Origin: Planctomycetota bacterium
Lineage (GTDB): Bacteria > Planctomycetota > JAJSAM01
DNA length: 37,500 bases
Reading direction: 5' to 3'
NCBI GenBank assembly: GCA_024274785.1
Contig: JAJSAM010000011.1
Coordinates: 1 to 37,500 of the forward strand
The position numbers and the translations under genes were made by a program. Position 1 is the first letter of the stretch. Every line of letters begins with the position of its first letter. This document shows positions 7,332-14,705 of the stretch, in pieces. Below the pieces are notes generated by a model. It was not told the DNA's origin. It searched no databases and worked only from the letters and a program-made list of their open reading frames with translations.

Positions 7332-7859
7332 TCAGGAATCCGTGGCGCCGAAGCTCATCACGAACGTCGCCAGCGCCTCCAGCTCCGCAGGAGGCAACCG
7401 GTCGTAGGGCGGCATGGGCGCGATAAAGTCATCCACGTTCCCGATGGCCGGGAAAATGTCCGGATCCCTCATGTGCTCGATCAGCCGTTTGAGGATCTGT
7501 TTCGGGTCGTGGTCGTACTTCTCGAAGTAGATCGGAGCGGCTTTCCGGAGCGACGGCCCCATCCTCGAACCCCGGGCATCGAGGCCGTGACAGGTCGCGC
7601 AACCGTGAGTGGGGCTGCTCTTGCGGAACAGGCGACGACCGAACTCGACGATCTCCGGATCCGGCTTGAACGCCGGGCGGGGCGCGGGCGGATCGGCGGG
7701 AGGTTCGTCGGAGCAGGCCACCAGGGCGAGAACGACCAGGGTCAACAGAGCGGCTATTCGCCGGTGACCGGCATGGGAGCCGGGCGCGAGCGGGGCTCTC
7801 TTCCAGACCGCCAGCTCACTCCTCCAACACGGTGACCGGGAGCGGCTTGCGGCCCGCAT
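7332..7859 (-). CDS. Mono-haem c-type cytochrome lipoprotein
   Basis: This is a small class I cytochrome c exported as a lipoprotein. A hydrophobic stretch ends in lipobox LVAC with Cys49 as the lipidated residue (numbering from ATG 7859), followed by a Pro-rich linker. The haem site is CATCH at 87-91 and Met149 in APMPPYDRL is the likely sixth ligand. The ending (LPPAELEALATFVMSF) is the usual C-terminal helix. It should carry electrons on the outer face of the cytoplasmic membrane or in the periplasm; the partner is not in the window. The start is uncertain: ATG 7859 gives a 34-residue pre-region and overlaps DUF2203 by 44 bp, while a CTG at 7814 follows GGAGGAGTGAG and would be a more usual length. 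Confidence 0.85.
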   Translation of the reverse strand: MRAASRSRSPCWRSELAVWKRAPLAPGSHAGHRRIAALLTLVVLALVACSDEPPADPPAPRPAFKPDPEIVEFGRRLFRKSSPTHGCATCHGLDARGSRMGPSLRKAAPIYFEKYDHDPKQILKRLIEHMRDPDIFPAIGNVDDFIAPMPPYDRLPPAELEALATFVMSFGATDS

Positions 7860-8229
7860 ATCCCTCCGTCACCTCGTGCCAGAATTCGACCCGGTCCTCC
7901 CCCATTGCAAAGCAGAGGAGGACGCGGCGATCGTCCAACAGGGAGGGGAAATCCACCAGACCGGTCTTCAGGTCCTTCATCTCACAACCAATTTCCGAGA
8001 GTTCGCCGACGAAGGCTTCGATCTCTTCGGAGAGGGCGCCCATGGACCGCTTCAGACGGTTCAGACGGTCCTCGACTTCGGTCGTCCGGTCCTCGACGGC
8101 CCGGGTCTGCTTGTACTCTCTCGCCTGCTCCGCAAGGAGTTCGTAGGCACGGACGACATCCGCCACGATCCGCCGGACCAGGGGCAGGGCGCTGTTCGCT
8201 TCTTCGACGGTGAATGTTTTGCTTCTCAT
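7816..8229 (-). CDS. DUF2203 family protein
   Basis: A 137-residue protein opening with KTFTVEEANSALPLVRRIV, the family hallmark, then a long charged coiled-coil-like helix pair (residues 25-85) and a C-terminal part with LVDFPSLLDDRRVLLCFAMGE and a WHEVTEGYAGRKPL ending. The conserved end (FxxLxDGRxVxLCW.. WHxxxxGxxGRxPL) is typical. The function of the family is not known; no signal or membrane segment is seen. ATG 8229 is chosen because the homology begins there and GCGGGAAATC precedes it; upstream codons in the same frame carry no protein character. It overlaps the cytochrome gene, so the two are likely co-transcribed. Confidence 0.85.
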   Translation of the reverse strand: MRSKTFTVEEANSALPLVRRIVADVVRAYELLAEQAREYKQTRAVEDRTTEVEDRLNRLKRSMGALSEEIEAFVGELSEIGCEMKDLKTGLVDFPSLLDDRRVLLCFAMGEDRVEFWHEVTEGYAGRKPLPVTVLEE

Positions 8230-8242
8230 GATTTCCCGCTCC

Positions 8243-8260
8243 CCCGAACACTCGTTCGGG
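8243..8260. promoter_or_regulatory. Perfect inverted repeat in the leader of the DUF2203 gene
   Basis: CCCGAAC-ACTC-GTTCGGG is a perfect 7-bp inverted repeat 14 bp upstream of the DUF2203 start. It lies between that start and a TATACT -10-like box on the minus strand (8274-8279). It could be an operator or a 5'-leader hairpin. Confidence 0.4.
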
Positions 8261-8273
8261 TCGAGGTGCCGGG

Positions 8274-8279
8274 AGTATA
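8274..8279 (-). promoter_or_regulatory. -10-like box for DUF2203-cytochrome unit
   Basis: On the minus strand this reads TATACT, close to the TATAAT consensus, and would place transcription start about 38 bases before ATG 8229. No good -35 is found at 16-18 bp. Confidence 0.3.
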
Positions 8280-8413
8280 TCAGTCCGGTACGACGCCGGC
8301 CTGCAATTATCAGGTGAACCCGGTCCGCGCTCCCGTGACGGGCGCCTCCCGCCGACGGGCCGGGTACGGCCTTTCCTCTCCGAGTGCGGTGCGGCCGTGA
8401 TACCTTTCTTTCG

Positions 8414-8872
8414 ATGGAACTCAGGTTCGCCTGCCCCCAGTGTGGAACGATCAACCGCCGGCCCGACGCGGACCGGTTGACGATCCTCGATTGCACCGAG
8501 TGCTCCTACGCCGGACTCATCCCGGACGGGTGGACGGAGCATGGTGTAGTAGAGCGTTGTCCCATCTGCGGTTGCGGTGAAATCTTCAAACAGAAGGACT
8601 TTCAACAGCGCACCGGGATCATCATCGCGCTGGTGGGCGCGTCCTTCGCGGTGTTCACCAGATTCCTGAGCATCTTTCTCGCCGCGGTCATCTGCGGCAT
8701 CCTCTACATCGCGTCCCCGGAACGCCTGGTCTGCTACCTCTGCCGAACCCAGGTCGTCGGCCATCGCCGAACCCGGGCCCACCGGCGGTTCAGCGCCAGG
8801 GTGGCCGAAAAGTTGCGGATCGACGCCGGCCGCGAGCCAGAGCCGGAGGATTCGCGCCGCGAGATCCGGTAG
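8414..8872 (+). CDS. Zinc-ribbon membrane protein of unknown function
   Basis: This 152-residue protein has CxxC pairs CPQC at 7-10 and CTEC at 27-30, forming one zinc ribbon, then CPIC-G-C at 49-54, a membrane hairpin (about 68-100, broken by a charged TRF turn), and a last CYLC pair at 107-110, which could complete the second zinc site across the hairpin. A basic tail follows. A KQKDFQQR-x-G junction before the first membrane helix looks like a conserved family feature, seen (from memory) in hypothetical proteins of Planctomycetes and relatives. The role is unknown. ATG 8414 is preferred over the in-frame GTG 8384, which would add ten residues with no homology. It diverges from DUF2203. Confidence 0.65.
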   Translation: MELRFACPQCGTINRRPDADRLTILDCTECSYAGLIPDGWTEHGVVERCPICGCGEIFKQKDFQQRTGIIIALVGASFAVFTRFLSIFLAAVICGILYIASPERLVCYLCRTQVVGHRRTRAHRRFSARVAEKLRIDAGREPEPEDSRREIR

Positions 8873-9179
8873 CCAAACGGCTCTCGACAGTCAAGGTGGG
8901 AGTAGCCGGGGGGATCCTATCGGGTAGGGTAGGGCAGGTCCCGGGTCCCCCCCGGCCGTAATACCACAGCGGTCCGTGCCGCCGTCCCCCTCCCTGTATC
9001 AATTGCTGTGCCAACCCGGTTTCCAGCCTGAGCGGGTCACCCTGATGCGCGGCGTGTTACCAAAAGTGACACTCGATATCGCGGAACCGAATCCACCGCT
9101 CTTCCATTCAGTTCCGTGAAGATTCTCGTGTGATCTGCGCTAGAATCAGGATCTCTTGACGACCGGAGGAGCGAGGACC
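8873..9179. other. Intergenic region before the STN-domain protein
   Basis: No gene is supported here. The left half is G/C-run rich and featureless. Near the right end are CGGAAC (9082-9087) and its complement GTTCCG (9111-9116), an inverted repeat with 23 bases between, and a TAGAAT box at 9141-9146. This region most likely carries the promoter of the next gene. Confidence 0.5.
9141..9146 (+). promoter_or_regulatory. -10-like box for the STN-domain gene
   Basis: TAGAAT lies 34 bp upstream of ATG 9180. The sequence at the -35 distance (around 9118-9123) is poor, so another sigma factor or an activator may be needed. The inverted repeat CGGAAC/GTTCCG ends 24 bp upstream. Confidence 0.3.
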
Positions 9180-10442
9180 ATGAAGACACGTGCCGCCCTC
9201 TTCGTCCTGGCCGTGATCTGCATTCTGCAGCCCGCGGCAACGGCGAAGGACCTCCCACCCATCGACTACAACGCCTATTACGAGCTTCTGCCGCTCATGA
9301 AGGAAGCCTCGGACGCCTCGAACCAGTCGATCCGGGACCTCCACACGCTGATGACGAAGCTCAGCCAGACCGAGGACGAAGACGAGGCGGCGGGAATCCG
9401 CGCCCAGATCCGGCCGCTGCTCCTGGAACATCGCAAGCTGAAGGAGCGCATGGCCGACCTCGTGGACCGCGTGCTCCTGAAGAAGGGCCCCGTACGGACG
9501 AACGAAGACGCGCTTCGCGCACTCCGGAACACCACCCTCCGGCGCGTCAGCTGGAGTAACACGTTCCTGAAGTATGTCGCCCGCGACATCTCCCAGGCGA
9601 TCGGTGTGCCGATCCGGCTGAACGCCAAGGTCCAGGAGCTGAACCAGGTGGAGATCAACTTCCCGGAGATTTCCGCGGAAGGTGTGATGGACCTCATCTG
9701 CCAGAACTTCGACCTGAAGTGGATCATCTTCGAGGGTGAGTTCATCGTCTTGAAGAAGATCGGGCCCAACGAGGCCCGCTTCATCAAGTGGGAGAAAAAG
9801 CACGGGAAGGTCGACTGGATCGGTGAAGACAAGGCCGGGACCTACGAGTCGGATGAGGTGGAGTTGCCGAACGGCAAGCGGGAACTGCGGAAGCTCGAGA
9901 ACATGGATCTGCCGTTGCTCCAGCAGAACATGACGAAGATGTACATCCTCGAGGGCGAATCGAAGCGGCACGAAACCCGCCTGAAGGAACTGGAGATGAA
10001 CGCCCGCGTCCTCGACATGTTCAACAAGAAGCCGAAGAACGAGGAAGAGCGCCAGGCCAGGATCAAGCGGCACAAGCACATCCTCCACTACCTCTACATG
10101 GAGCGTGAGAACTCGATCGAAGTCTGGGATATCATCAACCTGGTCCTCGGTGAAAAGACCCGTCTGCCCGAAGACGACGCCGAGCTGCGCAAGCTCCTCA
10201 GCAAGCAGATCCCGCTCCTCATCTGGGACAACAAGGACCTCGAGACCGCCCTCTACGAGCTGGGAGAGCTGATCGGCGTCCCGGTGGAAGTGGACCTCCC
10301 CACTTTCGTGGAGATGGCGGTGACCATCCAGGTCGAGAACGTGACGGTGGAAACCGTGATCAACATGATCTGCGACATCCACCCGCTGGACTGGCGATAC
10401 GTGGACGGGAAGCTGTTCTTCGCGCACATTCAGGGGGAGTGA
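9180..10442 (+). CDS. Secreted protein with two STN-like domains
   Basis: A 420-residue protein with a clear Sec signal peptide (residues 1-22, ending AATA). A charged helical part (40-110) follows, with a long coiled-coil-like stretch later (about 230-320). Residues 126-192 and 345-418 look like two copies of the STN domain of secretins and TonB-dependent receptors: ISQAIGVPIRLNAKV with a hydrophobic beta pattern ending EGEFIVLKK, and LGELIGVPVEVD ending DGKLFFAHI. STN domains usually sit in front of a secretin or receptor barrel; no barrel follows here. A periplasmic binding role is inference. GGAGGAGCGAGG at 9165-9176 fixes the start at ATG 9180, so an in-frame start at 9156 is not used. 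Confidence 0.7.
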   Translation: MKTRAALFVLAVICILQPAATAKDLPPIDYNAYYELLPLMKEASDASNQSIRDLHTLMTKLSQTEDEDEAAGIRAQIRPLLLEHRKLKERMADLVDRVLLKKGPVRTNEDALRALRNTTLRRVSWSNTFLKYVARDISQAIGVPIRLNAKVQELNQVEINFPEISAEGVMDLICQNFDLKWIIFEGEFIVLKKIGPNEARFIKWEKKHGKVDWIGEDKAGTYESDEVELPNGKRELRKLENMDLPLLQQNMTKMYILEGESKRHETRLKELEMNARVLDMFNKKPKNEEERQARIKRHKHILHYLYMERENSIEVWDIINLVLGEKTRLPEDDAELRKLLSKQIPLLIWDNKDLETALYELGELIGVPVEVDLPTFVEMAVTIQVENVTVETVINMICDIHPLDWRYVDGKLFFAHIQGE

Positions 10443-10492
10443 GGACCCGCGGGCGCCGAGGAGCCGGCCGGCTCGACGCCCGCGATCGCGCC

Positions 10493-11119
10493 TCACTTCC
10501 TCCGCTCGATCTCCCACGAAAACCCCGACTTCTCCAGGAGTTCGATCAACCACACGATCTCCCGCCCGGGAACTTCCGGGGAGACGCGCATCTCCACGTG
10601 GCGGGCGCCCCGGACCCAGTGATCGAGCAGGGTCGTCTCCACGTCGCCTCTGAGCGCCACGGCCACACTCCGCCCGGCGAAACGCGCCAGCATCTCCGTG
10701 TCGCTTTCGCTCCGCTCCCGCCAGAGAAACAGCTCGAGCGAATTCTCCTGCTGTGGATTGGTGACCACCGGCTCGGGGGCGACCGGGGCCGATGGTTCGG
10801 GGGGGAGTCCGGTGGTCGGGGGGAAGAGCGCGTAGGCGCCGCCGACCAGGAGGAGCAGCAGGACCGGGGCGGCCACAGCCGCAGCCAACGCGCGGGGCCG
10901 ACGCCGAATGGAGATCTCCCGCTCCGCGACCTTCCGGGCCACTCGCTCTTCGAATCCGGGAGAGGGGGGAATGGACAGAAACACCTCCGAGAGTTCGCGC
11001 TCACCGTCCTTGAGATCCCGGGAGAAGTCCCGGCAATCCGGGCAGCGGGAGAGGTGCCGGCGCACCGCGGTGCTGTTCCGCTCGCGCCGGACCCGTTCCT
11101 TGGCGTCGTGACAGTCCAT
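10493..11119 (-). CDS. Anti-sigma factor with zinc-binding (ZAS) domain
   Basis: This 208-residue membrane protein has a cytoplasmic anti-sigma domain: Cys3, then His22-x3-Cys26-x2-Cys29 (RHLSRCPDC), the ZAS signature. One transmembrane helix spans about 77-99, preceded by basic residues, and a Pro-rich linker plus about 85 extracytoplasmic residues follow. It should hold the ECF sigma factor next to it at the membrane and release it on an envelope signal; the outer domain has no recognisable fold. Its ATG shares a base with the sigma stop (TGATG), so the two are made in step. Family assignment is secure, the signal is unknown. Confidence 0.9.
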   Translation of the reverse strand: MDCHDAKERVRRERNSTAVRRHLSRCPDCRDFSRDLKDGERELSEVFLSIPPSPGFEERVARKVAEREISIRRRPRALAAAVAAPVLLLLLVGGAYALFPPTTGLPPEPSAPVAPEPVVTNPQQENSLELFLWRERSESDTEMLARFAGRSVAVALRGDVETTLLDHWVRGARHVEMRVSPEVPGREIVWLIELLEKSGFSWEIERRK

Positions 11120-11622
11120 CAGCTCTCCCTCCGGCTCCGCAGGTAGCGCTCACGGAGTGTCTCGCGGGCCTCGTGCAGCCTCGACTTCACCCGGGCCGTC
11201 GTGAGACCGAGCGCCCCGGCGATGTCCCGGTACGACAGGTCGTCCACGTAGCGAAGAGCCAGCACTTCACGGTGTGCCGCCGAAAGGCCGAGAGCGATCT
11301 CCGGCAACGACCGATCCTCGCTGATCGGCGCCGAGAGGTCCGCGGGCAGCATCTGTTCCCGGCGGGGCCGGCGCGCCCGGCATGCGATGCGGGTCAGCAC
11401 CACTCCGAACCAACTGCGGAATGCGGCGGGCTCCTTCAGCGTGCCAAGCTTCTTCCAGGCGGTGACGAAGGCGTCCTGCGCGGCCTCCTCCCCCACCTGG
11501 AGATCCCCGGTAATCAGGTGCGCCGTCGCCACCGCCTGCCGGCTCAACTGGCGAACGATGAGCGAGAAGGCATCCCGATCGCCCTCCTTGGCACGCTGAA
11601 CCAGGTTCGTCAGGGTTTCCAT
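11119..11622 (-). CDS. ECF-type RNA polymerase sigma factor
   Basis: This 167-residue protein has region 2 (about residues 10-75, with AQDAFVTAWKKL near 48-59) and region 4 (about 110-160, with LRYVDDLSYRDIAGALGL and the helix-turn-helix ending KSRLHEARETLRERY), and lacks regions 1 and 3, as in ECF sigmas. It is the first gene of a two-gene unit with the anti-sigma factor. It reads away from the HEAT-repeat gene at 11698 across a 75-bp gap that holds an ECF-like promoter motif on the plus strand. No clear purine-rich ribosome site precedes ATG 11622. Confidence 0.94.
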   Translation of the reverse strand: METLTNLVQRAKEGDRDAFSLIVRQLSRQAVATAHLITGDLQVGEEAAQDAFVTAWKKLGTLKEPAAFRSWFGVVLTRIACRARRPRREQMLPADLSAPISEDRSLPEIALGLSAAHREVLALRYVDDLSYRDIAGALGLTTARVKSRLHEARETLRERYLRSRRES

Positions 11623-11661
11623 TCGATGAGAGTCAGGAGGCGCCGCCCCCTCTCCCGGGTT

Positions 11662-11686
11662 GGAACAATCCGGCTGCCCCTACGTT
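11662..11686 (+). promoter_or_regulatory. Candidate ECF promoter (GGAAC-N16-CGTT)
   Basis: GGAAC at 11662-11666 and CGTT at 11683-11686 are exactly 16 bases apart, the layout recognised by many ECF sigma factors. It points at the HEAT-repeat gene beginning at 11698 and lies beside the ECF sigma gene. Transcription would start near 11692, leaving almost no leader, which is a point against it. One occurrence only. Confidence 0.35.
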
Positions 11687-11697
11687 ATCATGAGGTG

Positions 11698-13101
11698 ATG
11701 TCACGACCCTGGCTCAGCGTTGCCGTCGTTCTCTTGCTCGTCACCCTGGTGTGGTTCCTCGCCGGCCGGGCGAGCCACCGGCCGCCGCCCGGCCGGCCCC
11801 CCGTCCATCCGGATGACTCTGAACCCGTCCCTCCACTGATCAAGGGCCTTGAGGGTCCGTTTCCCGAGCTGAAAGCGAACCCTGAGAATGCGGCTGCGCC
11901 AGAGGGGAAGGGACCCGACGAACAGCCGGGCCTGGAGCGGAAGCGGCTGCTCGCGCTCGCTTCCGCGGCCATGCGGCAGGCGGACGCGTTGCTGCGGGAG
12001 ACGCTCGACATCGACGCCTACCTCCATGGGGGCGGAACCATCAACGTCGAGAAGCTCGAGGTCCCGCCGGACGTCGTCGGCCGACTCTTCGAGATCCTCG
12101 AAACGGCCCCTCCGGACCAGAAGCTGAAGGTCGCGGTGGCGATGGCCATGGTGAAGCTCCGCCCGGAGGAGATCGACCTGCTGGCCCGACGTCTCGAGGC
12201 GGAGCTGTCCGTGATGAAGGACGAAGCCACCAGGGATGTGGTCCTCGGCCTGACCTATGCTCTCGCCGCGCAGGGCGATTCGCGGGGGACGGCCCGGCTC
12301 GCCGACGCGCTGCGGACCGGCGAGGGATCGGAGGTCCCGAACTTCCGAAACGGTGCGGTGCTGATCATCGCCATCGCCGAGGACGAGGAAACGGCGCCGC
12401 TGCTCCGGGAACTCCTGGCGGCCGACCCCGACCGGCTGGTTCGCAAGCACTCCGCGATCGGTCTCGGGAAGCTCGGCGGCGAGGAGAACGCCGAGGCCCT
12501 CGCCCTCGCCCTGTCCCAGGAGGAGGACCTCGAGGTGCGAGCGTGGTCGGCACTGGCACGTGGCCGCTCGTCGTCGGCGCACGAGGGTTCCGGGGACGCG
12601 GTTCTTTTCGAAGCGTTGAGATACGACCCGGATGGCGAGGTCCGGGCCGCCGCCGCGTACGCCTATGCCACCACGGGCGGTCCGGAGGTACTCGAGACCC
12701 TGGTCGGCACCTGGTACGGCGAGGACCACGAATTCGCCCGCATCGGTCTTGCCGCCGGCGTGGCGCGGCGCGAGGATCGGGCGGAAGCTGATGACTTCCT
12801 CACCAACGAGGCCGGGCCTTTCCTGACAAAGAGCGTCACGCAGAGTGAGCGCTCGCTCGTGCGCTTCTACTCGGCGACCACGCTCGGGATGCTCCCTCCG
12901 ACCCCGGAGGGTGGCGCCGCGCTCCGGAAGACCGTCTCCGAGGATCGTTCGGAGTGGGTGCGAATCGGAGCCGTGGACGCGCTGGTGTCGTCGGAGGGCA
13001 AGGCCGCGAGGGAATTCCTCACGGCGGCGCTCGCAAAGGAGAACTCGGAGCGGATGACCCGCACCCTTCAGAAGGCCCTGCACCGGCTGGGCCCGGACTG
13101 A
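11698..13101 (+). CDS. Membrane-anchored HEAT-repeat protein
   Basis: This 467-residue protein has one N-terminal membrane helix (residues 6-22, LSVAVVLLLVTLVWFLAG), a Pro-rich linker (about 25-75), then a helical solenoid with HEAT-type signatures: DRLVRKHSAIGLGKLGG near residue 243, LEVRAWSALARG near 279 and GEVRAAAAYAYATTGG near 312. It should be anchored in the cytoplasmic membrane with the repeats outside (inferred from the N-terminal anchor). HEAT arrays bind proteins; the partner is not known. ATG 11698 has GAGGTG just upstream. The gene diverges from the ECF sigma unit, so it may belong to that regulon. Confidence 0.78.
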   Translation: MSRPWLSVAVVLLLVTLVWFLAGRASHRPPPGRPPVHPDDSEPVPPLIKGLEGPFPELKANPENAAAPEGKGPDEQPGLERKRLLALASAAMRQADALLRETLDIDAYLHGGGTINVEKLEVPPDVVGRLFEILETAPPDQKLKVAVAMAMVKLRPEEIDLLARRLEAELSVMKDEATRDVVLGLTYALAAQGDSRGTARLADALRTGEGSEVPNFRNGAVLIIAIAEDEETAPLLRELLAADPDRLVRKHSAIGLGKLGGEENAEALALALSQEEDLEVRAWSALARGRSSSAHEGSGDAVLFEALRYDPDGEVRAAAAYAYATTGGPEVLETLVGTWYGEDHEFARIGLAAGVARREDRAEADDFLTNEAGPFLTKSVTQSERSLVRFYSATTLGMLPPTPEGGAALRKTVSEDRSEWVRIGAVDALVSSEGKAAREFLTAALAKENSERMTRTLQKALHRLGPD

Positions 13102-13201
13102 GCCCGGTCGTCCGCGTATCGTCGGAGGGACCGCTGCGTCTCGTCCACGCACCTCCAAAGGCGATCGCATCCCGGACCAGCGCGGCGCCACCGGCGCTCG
13201 C

Positions 13202-14188
13202 CTACTTCCTCGCCAGGATGTAATCCGCGTCCGGGGCGGCCTTCGAACGGCGGAACGTCGTCGTCGCGAAACCCGCCTTCTTCAGCCAGGCGGCCGTCTC
13301 CCGCGTGGAGTACGTTCGCCCGGCGGGAGTGTTCACCAGCATGTTCAGGGCGAACAGCGACGCGGAGGGCGGCGTCGTGCGATCGGGCCCGGTGAATAAT
13401 TCCCGCACGATAAACAGCCCCTTCCCCGGCAGCGCCGCGGCGACGCGGCCGAACAACGCGCGCACCTCATCCTCACTCTGGCCGTGGATGACGTGAGAGA
13501 GGAACGCCGCGTCCGCATCGGCCGGCAGGTCGTCCTGGTCGAGGTCGGCGGCGTGGAACGTGACCCGGTCCGCCACGTCCGGGTACTCCCGGCAGATTTC
13601 CCGCCCCACCTCGGCCACGTCCGGGAGGTCCACGACCGTGACCCGCAAGCCGGGGTTCTCCCGGGCGAAAGACGCGGCGTACACCCCGGGCCCGCCGCCG
13701 AGGTCGAGCAGGTGTTTGCGCCCCTTCAAGTTCAGTTCCGCGGCAACGCCGGGCGCCAGCCGGAGTGCTCCGGCCCGCATCGCCATCGTGAAGGCCCGAG
13801 CCTCCGCGGGTCCACGACGGAAGGACGATCGGCTCGGCGCGGGGCGGCCCTCGCGAACGACCTCGGTCATCCGGTCCCAGGTGCGCCAGAGCGCCGCGTG
13901 ATGGCGCAGCATCCCGAGCGCCGACTCCGGTCCTTCGGTCAGGTGCGGGGCCATCGCCTTCGCGATCGAGTAGCCGGTCCCCGTCTTCGTGAGCAATCCC
14001 ATGCCGGCCAGGCAGTCGAGCAGCAACTCGGCCCCGCGCGGGTCGGCCCCGATCCGTTTCGCCACCACCTTCGCCGAGAACTTCCGCCTCCCGAGGACGG
14101 TGAAGATCTCGAGTTCCACCGCGGTGAGAATGGCGCGACTCTCCCAGTAACCCCGGGAGACCCGCATGAGGTCGTCTCTGGTTTTCAT
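13202..14188 (-). CDS. SAM-dependent O-methyltransferase-like protein (family 2 type)
   Basis: A 328-residue protein of the plant/fungal-type O-methyltransferase family. Residues 10-90 are the dimerisation winged helix (AILTAVELEIFTVLG, LLLDCLAGMGLLTKTGTGYS). The Rossmann part has the SAM motif LLDLGGGPGVYA near 160-171 and DLPDVAE near 188-194. The usual catalytic His is in LSHVIHGQSEDE. In other bacteria such enzymes methylate phenols, haem-like rings or antibiotics; the substrate here is unknown. It starts 13 bp after lutC ends, with AAGGAAGG in front, so it is the fourth gene of the lut operon. No link to lactate use is known to me. Confidence 0.85.
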   Translation of the reverse strand: MKTRDDLMRVSRGYWESRAILTAVELEIFTVLGRRKFSAKVVAKRIGADPRGAELLLDCLAGMGLLTKTGTGYSIAKAMAPHLTEGPESALGMLRHHAALWRTWDRMTEVVREGRPAPSRSSFRRGPAEARAFTMAMRAGALRLAPGVAAELNLKGRKHLLDLGGGPGVYAASFARENPGLRVTVVDLPDVAEVGREICREYPDVADRVTFHAADLDQDDLPADADAAFLSHVIHGQSEDEVRALFGRVAAALPGKGLFIVRELFTGPDRTTPPSASLFALNMLVNTPAGRTYSTRETAAWLKKAGFATTTFRRSKAAPDADYILARK

Positions 14189-14201
14189 TTCATCCTTCCT
14201 T

Positions 14202-14705
14202 TCATTCGAGGACGAGCGCCACGATCACTTCACGCGGTCCGTGGGCCGGGATCACCAACTGCTTCTCCACGTCCGCGGTCCGGCTCGGCCCGGTGACGAA
14301 AACGGTGTACGCCGGTCCGGCCCGGTGGAGTTCGGCCAGGCGCCAGAGGGCCTCCGGCAAACCGGCGACGATGGTGGCGGCGGTGGCGAGAAAGACCGTC
14401 CTCGGCGGCACCAGCGACACTCGGGATTCCTCACGCGTGGCGTAGGTGCGGACCACCGTCCCGGTGTCGGCGATCAGGAGATCGGCCCGATCGACCCCGG
14501 TCTCACCGTCATCATCCGGAAACGCGGCGCGGGCCGCAGCTTCGGTGGCGAACTCGAGCCATCGACCGCCGGCCTGCTCCAGCCGGAACCGGAAAGTCGC
14601 GACCGGATCCTCGGGCACGGGAGACGGCGGTGGCGGTGGCGGTGGCGGAGACTTCGTACCGGCCACGGCCAGGTTCTCACGGATCCTTTGAAAAACGCGG
14701 TCCAT
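14202..14705 (-). CDS. lutC: LUD-domain protein LutC, short form
   Basis: LutC is the third part of the LutABC system that oxidises L-lactate to pyruvate. The 167-residue protein ends with the hallmarks of the family: LIADTGTVV, SLVPPRTVFL, and TGPSRTADVEKQLV with HGP near the C-terminus. It is shorter than the usual LutC (about 220-240 residues); the N-terminal part is reduced and an eight-proline run (encoded by a GGT/GGC-type run near 14627-14650) links it to the LUD core. ATG 14705 is preceded by GGAGAGAAG and overlaps the lutB end by 29 bp. Residues upstream of this Met in the same frame have no family match. Confidence 0.82.
   Translation of the reverse strand: MDRVFQRIRENLAVAGTKSPPPPPPPPSPVPEDPVATFRFRLEQAGGRWLEFATEAAARAAFPDDDGETGVDRADLLIADTGTVVRTYATREESRVSLVPPRTVFLATAATIVAGLPEALWRLAELHRAGPAYTVFVTGPSRTADVEKQLVIPAHGPREVIVALVLE

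Noticed and set aside
11173..11697. Extended N-terminus for the HEAT protein
   Set aside because: It would run antisense through the sigma factor gene; the membrane helix and GAGGTG support ATG 11698.
14627..14650. GGT/GGC tandem run as a possible phase-variable microsatellite
   Set aside because: Units are three bases long, so changes keep frame; it encodes the proline linker of LutC.
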